Source of the DNA: Steroidobacteraceae bacterium
GTDB taxonomy: Bacteria > Pseudomonadota > Gammaproteobacteria > Steroidobacterales > Steroidobacteraceae
Direction of reading: 5' to 3'
Assembly (NCBI GenBank): GCA_019634895.1
Contig: JAHCAM010000017.1
Coordinates: forward strand, 1 to 56,395
Length of the DNA: 56,395 bases
A program made the translations under genes and the position numbers. Position 1 is the first letter of the stretch; every line of letters begins with the position of its first letter. Below, piece by piece: positions 33,160-44,299 of the stretch. The notes under the pieces are model-generated. The model worked only from the letters and a program-made list of their open reading frames with translations, ran no database searches and had not been told where the DNA came from.

Positions 33160-35031
33160 TCAGGCTGAGGCCGATCCCCGTGCCCGCCGAGCGAACCAGA
33201 ATGCGAGGCAGCCGAAGGCCGCAGCACCCAGCAGCCACGACCCGATCTCGCCGGCCCAGGCATGGCCGAAGCCGTCCGGCCGGCGGCCCAGCATGAACGC
33301 GGCCCCGGCAAGGCCGACGCCCAGCAGTCCCTCGCCGCCGACGAAGCCGGAACCCAGCAGCACGCCGCGGCCGCTGCGTTCCTCGGCGACGGATGTCTCG
33401 CGCTTGCGCGTCAGCAGCAGGCGCAGCAGCCCGCCCAGGAAGATCGGCGTCATGGTGGACAGCGGCAGGTAGACGCCCACCGCGAACGGCAGCGACGGAA
33501 TGCGCAGGAGCTCCGCGACCAGCGCGATGCCGACGCCGATGCCGACCAGCCCCCAGGGCAGCGAACGGTCGATGACGCCGTCGATGACCAGCTTCATCAA
33601 CGTCGCCTGCGGCGCAGGCAGGTCCTTGCCGCCGAAGCCGAAGGTCTCGGCGAGCAGCAGCACGGACAGGCACACGAAGGTGGCGGAAGTCAGCACGCCC
33701 GCGAGCTGCGCGAGCTGCTGGTTGCGCGGCGTGGCGCCCAGCAGGTACCCGGTCTTGAGGTCCTGCGAGGTGTCGCCGGAGATGGACGCGGCGATCGCGA
33801 CCACGCAGCCGACCATCAGTGCGGCCGCCTTGCCGGTCGCGTCGGTCCAGCCGAGCGCGAGGAAGATCGTCGCGGTGCCGAGCAGGGCCGCGATGGTCAT
33901 GCCGGAGGTCGGGTTGCTGGTGACGCCGACGAGACCGACGATGCGCGCGGCGACCGTCACGAAGAAGAACGCGAAGACGACGACGCACAGCGCCGCGACC
34001 AGCTGGCGCGGCACGCCCTCGATGACGCTGAACACCTGTGGCACCAGCGCCATGACCAGCACGATCGCGGCGACGCCCGCGGCCAGGAACCAGAATGGCA
34101 GGTCCTGCGCCGTGCGGGGCGTGCCCTGGCGCGCAGCGGCGGGCGCCCGGAACTCGCGCGCGCCGACGCGGAAGCTCTGGACCATGACCGGGATCGCCCG
34201 GACCAGGGTCAGGATGCCGGCGGCCGCCACGGCGCCGGCGCCGATGTAGCGGATGTAGCGGTTCCAGATCTCGCCCGCGGACATCGCGGCGATCGTCTTC
34301 ACGGTCTCGGGGAAGAGCGGCTCGACCCGCGCCTCGCCCCAGATGGCGATTCCCGGGATCAGCACCAGCGACGCCAGCAGACCCCCACCCACCATGACGG
34401 TCGCGATCCGGGGCCCGAGGATCCAGCCGACGCCGAACAGCGCCGCCGAAAGGTCCAGGCTGAGCTGCGCCTTGGGCAGCAGCGGCAATTTCAGCGACAG
34501 GCTGTCCGGGATCAGCTTCGCCCAGGACGTGGCCGCCTTGAACGCCGCGCCGATGCCGAGGCCGAGGAACACGTGTGCCGCCTGCGCGCCGCGCTCCTGG
34601 CTCGCTTTCAGCACCTCCGCGCAGGCCGTGCCTTCGGGATACGGCAACTTGCCGTGCTCGCGCACGATCAGGTAGTCGCGCAGCGGGATCATGAACAGCA
34701 CGCCCAGCACGCCGCCGCAGAGCGCGAGCAGCACCATCTGCAGGAGTTCCGGCGCCATGCCCCACATGAACAGCGCCGGCAGCGTGAAGATGACGCCGGA
34801 GGCCAGCGAGCTCGAGGCCGAGCCGGTCGTCTGCGAGATGTTCGCCTCGAGGAGGCTGCCCGGCCGGCCGGCCCGCGCCAGCAGACGGAACACGGCCACC
34901 GTCATGACGGCGACCGGAATCGAGGTACTGACGGTGAGCCCGGCGCGCAGGCCCAGGTAGGCGTTTGCGGCGCCGAAGACGATGCCGAAGAGTATGCCGA
35001 GCCCGAGGGCCTTGAAGGTCAGTTCGCGCAT
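33160..35031 (-). CDS. OPT-family oligopeptide transporter
   Basis: 623 residues with about 15-16 transmembrane helices. OPT features: FKALGLGILFGIVFGAANAY and LGLRAGLTVSTSIPVAVM at the N-terminus, ANISQTTGSASSSLASGVIF, EHGKLPYPEGTACAEVL, and late GFVGGEGLLGVGLAGAAF. Bacterial OPT members import oligopeptides or metal-chelate compounds by proton symport; the substrate is not predictable. ATG 35031 follows CGGAGAG at good spacing. No partner gene is adjacent. It ends just upstream of the hyf-like promoter, in the same direction. Confidence 0.92.
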   Translation of the reverse strand: MRELTFKALGLGILFGIVFGAANAYLGLRAGLTVSTSIPVAVMTVAVFRLLARAGRPGSLLEANISQTTGSASSSLASGVIFTLPALFMWGMAPELLQMVLLALCGGVLGVLFMIPLRDYLIVREHGKLPYPEGTACAEVLKASQERGAQAAHVFLGLGIGAAFKAATSWAKLIPDSLSLKLPLLPKAQLSLDLSAALFGVGWILGPRIATVMVGGGLLASLVLIPGIAIWGEARVEPLFPETVKTIAAMSAGEIWNRYIRYIGAGAVAAAGILTLVRAIPVMVQSFRVGAREFRAPAAARQGTPRTAQDLPFWFLAAGVAAIVLVMALVPQVFSVIEGVPRQLVAALCVVVFAFFFVTVAARIVGLVGVTSNPTSGMTIAALLGTATIFLALGWTDATGKAAALMVGCVVAIAASISGDTSQDLKTGYLLGATPRNQQLAQLAGVLTSATFVCLSVLLLAETFGFGGKDLPAPQATLMKLVIDGVIDRSLPWGLVGIGVGIALVAELLRIPSLPFAVGVYLPLSTMTPIFLGGLLRLLLTRKRETSVAEERSGRGVLLGSGFVGGEGLLGVGLAGAAFMLGRRPDGFGHAWAGEIGSWLLGAAAFGCLAFWFARRARGSASA

Positions 35032-35098
35032 CGGGCTCTCCGGCGCGTGAGCGCGCGTCCCGATGCGATTCTAGATCATGCGGGCCCGATGCCCGCCA

Positions 35099-35503
35099 TC
35101 AGCCCCGCAGGCGGTACAGGGCGGAGATGCGGTACTCGAGGTGCAGACGGCAGTTCCGGCGCGCAGCGCCGCCGTGCGCCCGGGTGCCGCTGCATTCCAG
35201 GCTGCCCTCGGCGTGGTTGCCGGAAACCGCGAGCAGCGACCGCACGGCAGCGTTCAGGTCGAGGCTGCCGTCGCAGTCCCCGATCGGGCAGGAGAACTCG
35301 AAGCTGGCCGGAGCCGGCGCGTGCAACTCGTGCAGCTGCGCAGACGGCGCGGACTCCTTGCCCGTGCCGAAGCGCAGCTGCACGCGGATCTGGTCGACGT
35401 GCGGGAACGCGCGGCGGATCGTCCCGGCCGCCATGCGGCGGCGCAGGGATTCCTCGCGCCGCTGCTCCAGCGCCGACCGGGTCGTGCGGGAGACGATCCG
35501 CAA
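35099..35503 (-). CDS. Conserved-looking hypothetical protein
   Basis: 134 residues from TTG 35503, two bases after the stop of the RRM gene, so it probably depends on the RRM message. Features: an Arg-rich helix (TTRSALEQRREESLRRRMAA), a beta segment FPHVDQIRVQLRFG, then APASFEFSCPIGDCDGSLDL with Cys-x5-Cys and two more Cys near the C-terminus (LECSGTR, RRNCRLHLEY). The four Cys suggest metal binding. There is no signal or membrane span. Function is unknown. The start is uncertain because the frame stays open upstream, but upstream codons belong to the RRM gene in another frame. Confidence 0.65.
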   Translation of the reverse strand: MRIVSRTTRSALEQRREESLRRRMAAGTIRRAFPHVDQIRVQLRFGTGKESAPSAQLHELHAPAPASFEFSCPIGDCDGSLDLNAAVRSLLAVSGNHAEGSLECSGTRAHGGAARRNCRLHLEYRISALYRLRG

Positions 35504-35505
35504 GG

Positions 35506-35769
35506 TCAGCGCCCGCGGCCGTTGCGCTCTTTCGCCTGGGCCTCGCTGACCTTGAGGTCGCGGCCCTCGAAATTCGTGCCGTTCAGCGCCTGCATGGCCC
35601 TGGCCGCATCGGCATTCGGCATCTCGATGAAGCCGAAGCCGCGCGGACGCCCGGTATCGCGGTCGTTGATCAGGGCCAGCGAATCGATCGTGCCATGCGG
35701 CGCGAACAGGGCGCGCACCGATTCCTCGGTCGCGGAGAAGGGAAGATTGCCTACGAAAAGCTTGGTCAT
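35506..35769 (-). CDS. RRM-type RNA-binding protein
   Basis: 87 residues, a single RNA-recognition motif: RNP2 as LFVGNL (4-9) and RNP1 as RGFGFIEM (43-50), with a short basic tail (KERNGRGR). Small single-RRM proteins in bacteria bind single-stranded RNA or DNA and are often cold-induced. ATG 35769 follows AGGTGAG at nine bases. A -10-like TACAAT (35927-35922, minus strand) would give a leader of about 145 bases; no clear -35 accompanies it. Probably co-transcribed with the hypothetical gene two bases downstream. Confidence 0.93.
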   Translation of the reverse strand: MTKLFVGNLPFSATEESVRALFAPHGTIDSLALINDRDTGRPRGFGFIEMPNADAARAMQALNGTNFEGRDLKVSEAQAKERNGRGR

Positions 35770-35980
35770 TTGGGTTACTCACCTGGGAAATGGCTGTCGG
35801 CAGGTGGCGATCCACCCGCAGGTTCGGCAATGCTTCGATGTGGCTGGACTTGGCCGGAAATCGCGCCGGATCGGCGCTTCGGGCCAGGCAAGTCAGAACG
35901 GAGGGATCACCAGACGCGGGCATTGTAGCCGATTGCGATGCAGGCCGCTTGCCGTCGTTGCGGACCTCCGTCACGCCATG

Positions 35981-36012
35981 AAAAAGGGCCGGGACTCCCG
36001 GGTCCCGGCCCT
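35981..36012 (-). terminator. Rho-independent terminator of the pyrimidine operon
   Basis: Stem AGGGCCGGGAC (35985-35995) with GTCCCGGCCCT (36002-36012), an 11-bp perfect pairing with a 6-base loop. On the minus strand it is followed by a run of five T (35985-35981). It lies 23 bases beyond the stop of the TonB-dependent receptor that ends the operon. Confidence 0.88.
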
Positions 36013-36034
36013 CGCGGCAGGCGGCGTCCGCGAC

Positions 36035-38179
36035 TCAGAACGCCTTGGTGAAACGCACCCCGAACTCGCTGGCGTCGTTGCTGAGCATGATCAGCACGTA
36101 GTCGGAGACGTTCAGCCGCGCATTGTCGTAGCGCTCGTCCGTGACGTTGCGGCCGTACGCGGCGATAGTCCAGTCGCCGTCGTTGGGCCGGTAGCTGATG
36201 TCGAAGTTGATCAGCTCGCGGCTGTCGATCTGCGTGAACCGGCCCGGCAGGGAACTCGGCTCGCCGTACATCCTGTCACGGTAGGAGTAGTCCGCGCGCA
36301 GGGTCACTGCGCCATTGCCGGTGGGAATCGTGAACTCCGGACTGACTGATGCCGTCAGTTCTGGCGTCAGGGGGGCGACCGTCGTCGGGTTCGCGCCTTT
36401 CACGTCCGCGTCGATGTAGCCCAGGGTCGAGTGCAGCCTGAAGTTGTCCGTGACCAGCCAGGTGCCTTCCCACTCCACGCCCTGCGAGACCTGGTCCACG
36501 ATGATGTTGGTCGTCTGGAAGCCGGCGCCGACCGTCGTGCTGACCTGGTAAGGCAAGTCCGAGTAGTCCGTGTAGAAGACGGCGATGCTCATCTCCAGGT
36601 TGTCGAACGGCTGGCCCTTCAGGCCGATCTCGAAGTTCTGCGCGGTGACGTTGTCATTGGCCAGGAAGCAGTAGGGCGCAGGGGGAACCCCGAAGAACCA
36701 TCCGAACAGGCAGAACGGCCGCGGCGGGAATTGTCCCGACTGGTAGCCGCTCTGGATCGTGCCGTAGGCCGTCATGCGGTCGCTGAGCTTGTACGACCCC
36801 GACAGGTCCCAGCTCGTCTCCGACCAGTCGCGGCTCTGCGTCTCGTCGAGCACCCCGGGGATCAGGATGGTGCGCGCCGTCTTGTCGTCGCGCGTGTGGC
36901 GCACGCCGGCCGCGATGCGCAGCGCGTCGGACACCTGGTAGCCGACGTTCGCGTACGCCGCCTGGCTGTCCATGTCCTGGCCCAGGAAGAAGAAGCCGCC
37001 GCCGCCGCCGTTGAAGGTGTAAGGGAACTGCGTGTTGCCGCCCTCCTCCTCGAAATGGTAGAGGCCGGCGACGTAGTCCCAGGCGCCCACCTTGCCGCTG
37101 AACTGCAGCTCGAACGAGGTCTGATCGGCCTCGCCGTCCTCCGGAAACGTCAGGAAGTCGTCGAAGAAGCCGTCGTCGTCGAGGCCCGACGAATACTTCG
37201 AGCTGCGATCGCTGGCGATGAATTTCACGTTGAGCGCTTCGGATGCGGCGAACTCCATCGTCAGGGACACGCCCCGGGCCTCGTTCGTGACCGCGATCTG
37301 CTCGGACTGGCCGGTGTTGTTGTCGTAGGGATCGGCAGCGCCGTCCGAGTTGCGGTAGCCGGCCTGGTAGACCGCCCCATTCGGCAGCTCGTCGATCAGC
37401 GTGTCGTAAGGCCGCAGGCCGTTGTCGCCCTCGTTGGCATCGGCCGTGATCAGGAATGACAGGCGATCGGTCGGCTCCCACAGCAGCGCCACGCGCGCGG
37501 ACACGTCCTGCAGCTCGCCCACCTCCTTGCGCGGGTTATCGAGCATCAGGAAGTCGCCCAGCCCGTCGCGGCGCTGGAATGCGCCGGTGAAGGACACGGC
37601 GACCTGGTCCGAGAGCCGCACGTTGGCGTAGGCCTCGGCATTCAGGCGGCCGCGCGAACCGGCCGTCAGCGACACCTTGCCGCCTTCGTCGCCCGGCTTG
37701 CGCGTGATGATGTTGATCGCGCCGCCGATGGAGTTGCGTCCGTACAGGGTACCCTGCGGGCCGCGCAGCACCTCGACGCGCTCGATGTTGGCGAGGCTCC
37801 AGTTCTGCCCGACCTGCCGGCCCAGGTAGACGCCGTCCACGTACACGCCGACGCCCGGGTCCGTCGTGATCAGGTGGTCCTGCAGGCCGATGCCGCGGAT
37901 GAACGGGTTGGCGGAGGAGGTATGGCCGGCCGAGAAGCCGGTGACGTTCAGGTTCGGCACGAACTTGCCGATGTCGGTCAGGTCGGTGATGCCCTGCCGC
38001 TCGATCGTGTCCGCGTTGAACGCGCTGAGCGCCACCGGCACGTCGTAGATGCTCTGCTCGCGCTTCTGTGCGGTGACGATCACCGGCTCGAACAGGTCCT
38101 GCGCGAATGCCGCCGGACTGAACGCGAGGCCGGCGATCGGGGCGGCCGTCATCATGGCCGCCAGGTTCTTTTTCTTCAT
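36035..38179 (-). CDS. TonB-dependent receptor of the pyrimidine operon
   Basis: 714 residues, complete. The signal peptide ends in AAFAQ. The plug domain begins PVIVTAQKREQSIYDVPVAL and includes GVGVYVDGVYLGR and VEVLRGPQGTLYGRNSIGGA, the classic plug hallmarks. The barrel ends in the strand SEFGVRFTKAF with a terminal Phe. ATG 38179 follows GGGGAGA. It is the last gene of the seven-gene minus-strand pyrimidine catabolic operon, 64 bases after the cytosine deaminase gene and just before a terminator, so it probably imports a pyrimidine, nucleoside or a related ligand across the outer membrane. That specificity is inferred from position only. Confidence 0.93.
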   Translation of the reverse strand: MKKKNLAAMMTAAPIAGLAFSPAAFAQDLFEPVIVTAQKREQSIYDVPVALSAFNADTIERQGITDLTDIGKFVPNLNVTGFSAGHTSSANPFIRGIGLQDHLITTDPGVGVYVDGVYLGRQVGQNWSLANIERVEVLRGPQGTLYGRNSIGGAINIITRKPGDEGGKVSLTAGSRGRLNAEAYANVRLSDQVAVSFTGAFQRRDGLGDFLMLDNPRKEVGELQDVSARVALLWEPTDRLSFLITADANEGDNGLRPYDTLIDELPNGAVYQAGYRNSDGAADPYDNNTGQSEQIAVTNEARGVSLTMEFAASEALNVKFIASDRSSKYSSGLDDDGFFDDFLTFPEDGEADQTSFELQFSGKVGAWDYVAGLYHFEEEGGNTQFPYTFNGGGGGFFFLGQDMDSQAAYANVGYQVSDALRIAAGVRHTRDDKTARTILIPGVLDETQSRDWSETSWDLSGSYKLSDRMTAYGTIQSGYQSGQFPPRPFCLFGWFFGVPPAPYCFLANDNVTAQNFEIGLKGQPFDNLEMSIAVFYTDYSDLPYQVSTTVGAGFQTTNIIVDQVSQGVEWEGTWLVTDNFRLHSTLGYIDADVKGANPTTVAPLTPELTASVSPEFTIPTGNGAVTLRADYSYRDRMYGEPSSLPGRFTQIDSRELINFDISYRPNDGDWTIAAYGRNVTDERYDNARLNVSDYVLIMLSNDASEFGVRFTKAF

Positions 38180-38243
38180 GGTATCTCCCCAGGTGAAGGC
38201 GGAAGGATGGCGCCGATCATATTCCAGTCGGCGCCCAAGGTGT

Positions 38244-38693
38244 CTATGAGACGCCGATGTCCTCGTTCCAGACCTCGGGATGGCCGCGGATCCAGCCGGC
38301 CAGCATCCGCATGCACTCCCCGGATTGCAGGTCCACGACCCGGACCCCGTGGCCGCGCAGCCAGTCGATGCCGCCCGCGAAATTGACCGACTCGCCGACG
38401 ATCACCGTGCCGATGTTGAACTGCCGGATGAGGCCGCTGCAGTACCAGCAGGGCGCCAGCGTCGTCACCATGACCTTGTCGCGGTAGGAGCGTTGGCGGC
38501 CGGCCTTGCGGAAGGCATCCGTTTCGCCGTGCGCCGAGGGGTCGCCCTCCTGCACCCGGCGGTTGTGGCCGCGGCCGAGCACCCTGCCGCGGTCGTCGAA
38601 CAGTGCGGCGCCGATCGGGATGCCGCCCTCGGCCAGGCCCCGCCTCGCCTCCTCGATCGCGACCTCGAGCATGGCCTGCCAGTCCGCGGTCAC
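38244..38693 (-). CDS. Yeast-type cytosine deaminase (CMP/dCMP deaminase fold)
   Basis: 149 residues. Zinc and catalytic motifs: HGETDAFRKAGRQ (zinc His 55, proton-shuttle Glu 57) and TLAPCWYCSG (zinc Cys 82 and 85). Beyond the motifs it follows yeast Fcy1 along its length: EEARRGLAEGGIPIGAAL, VLGRGHNRRVQEG, VIVGESVNFAGG and the C-terminal PEVWNEDIG. Predicted reaction: cytosine to uracil plus ammonia, feeding PreTA. The start is GTG 38693, overlapping the PreA stop as GTGA. An alternative is a related nucleobase or nucleoside deaminase, but the Fcy1-like C-terminus argues for cytosine. Confidence 0.9.
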   Translation of the reverse strand: MTADWQAMLEVAIEEARRGLAEGGIPIGAALFDDRGRVLGRGHNRRVQEGDPSAHGETDAFRKAGRQRSYRDKVMVTTLAPCWYCSGLIRQFNIGTVIVGESVNFAGGIDWLRGHGVRVVDLQSGECMRMLAGWIRGHPEVWNEDIGVS

Positions 38694-40015
38694 GGGGGAC
38701 AGCGCCGCAGCGGGTTGTTCGGGTGGGTGGTCCAGTCCGATTTGCGGTCATCAATCGGCTTTCCGGTCCTCGGGTCCGTGCCCGTGGTGAGCTGCACCAT
38801 GGTGATGCAGTCCGGCACCGGGCAGACGCTGACGCAGAGGTTGCAGCCCACGCACTCCGCGTCGATGACCTCGAAGCGGCGCTCGCCGTTCACGGTGTGC
38901 GTGATCGCCTGGTGCGAGGCGTCCTCGCAGGCGATGTGGCAGCGGCCGCACTGGATGCAGAGATCCTGGTCGATGCGCGCCTTGACGACGTAATTCAGGT
39001 TCAGGTACTGCCAGTCGGTCACGGAAGGAACGGCCCGGCCGACCAGGTCAGAGACCTTCGTCATGCCCTTGTCTCTCAGGAAATGGCTCAGTCCGCTCCG
39101 CAGGTCGTCGATGATCTTGAAGCCGTAGACCATCGCCGCCGTGCACACCTGCACGTTGCTGGCGCCCAGCGCGAGGAAGTCCACCGCGTCGCGCCAGTCG
39201 GTGACGCCGCCGATGCCGGAGATCGGCAGCCCGGCGGTGTCCTCGTGGCGTGCGATCTCGGCGACCATGTGCAGCGCGATCGGCTTGACCGCGGGGCCGC
39301 AGTAGCCGCCGTGCGATCCCATGCCGTCGGTCGACGGGTACATCGTCAGCGTGTCGTAGTCCACGCGCATGATGGAGTTGACGGTGTTGATCAGCGAGAC
39401 CGCGTCCGCGCCGCCGTCCTTCGCGGCTTTCGCCGGCGGCAGGATGCTGGTGACGTTCGGCGTCAGCTTGACGATGACCGGGATGCGCGCGACGGCCTTG
39501 CACCACTCGGCCGCCTGGCGGATGTAATCCGGCACCTGGCCGACGGCCGAGCCCATGCCGCGTTCGGACATGCCGTGCGGGCAGCCGAAGTTGAGCTCGA
39601 GCGCGTCCGCGCCGGTGTCCTCGATCATCGGCACGTATTTCGCCCAGGCCTCGCGGTTCATCGGCAGCATGACCGAGACCACCAGCGCCCGGTCCGGCCA
39701 GTCGCGCTTGACCTGGCGGATCTCGGCGAGGTTGGTCGCGAGCGGCCGGTCGGTGATCAGCTCCACGTTGTTGAAGCCGATCACGCGCCGGTCGTTCGAG
39801 TGGATCGCGCCGTAGCGCGGGCCGCTGACGTTCACGATCGGCGGGTCCTCGCCCAGCGTCTTCCACACCACGCCGCCCCAGCCGGCCTCGAAGGCCCGGT
39901 TGACGTTGTAGGCCTTGTCGGTCGGCGGCGCGGAGGCGAGCCAGAAGGGATTCGGCGAGCGGATGCCGAGGAACTCGCAGGCGAGGTCGACGGCGCCGTT
40001 TCCGGGTTTCGTCAT
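38690..40015 (-). CDS. preA: NAD-dependent dihydropyrimidine dehydrogenase subunit PreA
   Basis: 441 residues, slightly longer than the E. coli protein. The FMN barrel shows NPFWLASAPPTDKAYNVNRA, LELNFGCPHGMSERGMG, VIVKLTPNVT and SGIGGVTDWRDAVDFLALGA. The C-terminal ferredoxin module has CIQCGRCHIACED and CVGCNLCVSVCPVPDC, two [4Fe-4S] clusters. The loop after GMSERGMG reads SAVGQ; in mammalian DPD this loop carries the catalytic Cys, which is absent here. Reaction: reversible reduction of uracil or thymine to the 5,6-dihydro form, with PreT. The start overlaps the preT stop by ATGA. Confidence 0.95.
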   Translation of the reverse strand: MTKPGNGAVDLACEFLGIRSPNPFWLASAPPTDKAYNVNRAFEAGWGGVVWKTLGEDPPIVNVSGPRYGAIHSNDRRVIGFNNVELITDRPLATNLAEIRQVKRDWPDRALVVSVMLPMNREAWAKYVPMIEDTGADALELNFGCPHGMSERGMGSAVGQVPDYIRQAAEWCKAVARIPVIVKLTPNVTSILPPAKAAKDGGADAVSLINTVNSIMRVDYDTLTMYPSTDGMGSHGGYCGPAVKPIALHMVAEIARHEDTAGLPISGIGGVTDWRDAVDFLALGASNVQVCTAAMVYGFKIIDDLRSGLSHFLRDKGMTKVSDLVGRAVPSVTDWQYLNLNYVVKARIDQDLCIQCGRCHIACEDASHQAITHTVNGERRFEVIDAECVGCNLCVSVCPVPDCITMVQLTTGTDPRTGKPIDDRKSDWTTHPNNPLRRCPP

Positions 40016-41370
40016 GATGCCCTCCCCGACCGCAGCCAGCGGTCGATGGATTCCGCGGCGAGCTTGCCGTCCTGCACGGCGGTGACGGTCAGGTCCTTGC
40101 CGCCGGCGACGCAGTCGCCGCCCGCCCAGACGTTGTCGAGCGAGGTCTTGCGATCCGCGTCCACCCGGATGCGGCCGTCGGCGATCTCGAGCACCGCGGA
40201 CGTGGCGCCCAGCCCCTCCCAGTCCATCTCCTGGCCGATGGCCTTGAACACGACGTCGGCCGCCAGCGCGAAGGTCTCGCCCGTGCCCTCGAGCCTGCCG
40301 TCGGACCCGGGGCGCGTGCCCTCGAACTCGATGCGCGTGACGTGCTCCGTGCCGACCAGGCGCACCGGCCGCGCCCAGTGCCGGATGCGCACGCCGTCCG
40401 TCTGCGCCAGCTGCTGCTCGAACTCGCTCGCGCCCATCTGCTCGCGGCCGCGGCGGTAGACGATCGTGACCTCCTCGGAGCCGAGGCGCCTGCACTGCAC
40501 GGCGACGTCGATGGCGGTCATGCCACCGCCGATCACGACCACGTGGCGCCCCACCGGGATCGCCGACCTGTCCGGCGCCTGCCGGAGTCCGGCAATGAAC
40601 TGCACGGCATCCACGACGCCCGGCAGCTCCTCGTGTTCGAGGCCGAGCCGGTTGACACCGGCGAGTCCGACCGCCAGGAATACCGCGTCGTAACCGCGGC
40701 AGAGCTGGGCGAGCGAGAGGTCGCGGCCGAGCGCGACGCCGGTCTTCACCTCGATCCCGCCGATGCCGAGGATCCACTCGACCTCGCGCTGCGCGAAGTC
40801 GTCCACTGTCTTGTACGCAGCGATGCCGTACTCGTTGAGGCCGCCCAGCCTGTCGTCGCGGCTGTAGACCGTGACCGAATGCCCGAGCATCGCCAGGCGG
40901 TGCGCACAGGAAAGTCCCGCCGGCCCGCCGCCCACGACCGCGACGCGATGGCCTGTCGCCGGCGCCCTCGGGAAGAGCTGCTTCCCGGATGCCAGGAAGG
41001 GATCGGTCGCGTGACGTTGCAGCAGGCCGATGTCCACCGGCTTCTCTTCGTGCGCGTTGCGCACGCAGGCCTGCTCGCAGAGCACCTCCGTCGGGCACAC
41101 GCGCGCGCACATGCCGCCCATCACGTTCTCGGACAGGATGGCGACCGCCGCACCCTCCAGGTCTCCGCTCCGGATCGACTGGATGAAGCGCGGGATGTCG
41201 ATGCCCGTCGGGCAGGCCGCGGTGCAGGGCGCGGCGTAGCAGAAATAGCAGCGGTCGGCGGCGATCAGCGCCTCGGACTTCGACAGCGGCGGGTGCAGGT
41301 CGGCGAAGTTGCGCTCGACCTGCGCGGCGGGAAGCCGGCCCGGCGCGATGTCGGGATTCCGCGCGCCCAT
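40012..41370 (-). CDS. preT: Dihydropyrimidine dehydrogenase subunit PreT
   Basis: 452 residues. The N-terminal Fe-S domain has CYFCYAAPCTAACPTGIDIP and GGMCARVCPTEVLCEQAC. The GltD-like FAD domain carries VAVVGGGPAGLSCA and the NAD(P) domain VVVIGGGMTAIDVAVQCRRL, with VWAGGDCVAGGKDLTVTAVQ closing the FAD site. It supplies electrons from NADH to PreA. Four bases separate it from the dihydropyrimidinase gene and it overlaps preA by four bases, so the three are surely co-translated. Its N-terminus (MGARNPDIAP, RLPAAQVERNFADLHPPLS) matches known PreT proteins. Confidence 0.95.
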   Translation of the reverse strand: MGARNPDIAPGRLPAAQVERNFADLHPPLSKSEALIAADRCYFCYAAPCTAACPTGIDIPRFIQSIRSGDLEGAAVAILSENVMGGMCARVCPTEVLCEQACVRNAHEEKPVDIGLLQRHATDPFLASGKQLFPRAPATGHRVAVVGGGPAGLSCAHRLAMLGHSVTVYSRDDRLGGLNEYGIAAYKTVDDFAQREVEWILGIGGIEVKTGVALGRDLSLAQLCRGYDAVFLAVGLAGVNRLGLEHEELPGVVDAVQFIAGLRQAPDRSAIPVGRHVVVIGGGMTAIDVAVQCRRLGSEEVTIVYRRGREQMGASEFEQQLAQTDGVRIRHWARPVRLVGTEHVTRIEFEGTRPGSDGRLEGTGETFALAADVVFKAIGQEMDWEGLGATSAVLEIADGRIRVDADRKTSLDNVWAGGDCVAGGKDLTVTAVQDGKLAAESIDRWLRSGRAS

Positions 41371-41374
41371 CGGC

Positions 41375-44299
<2,925 letters not shown>

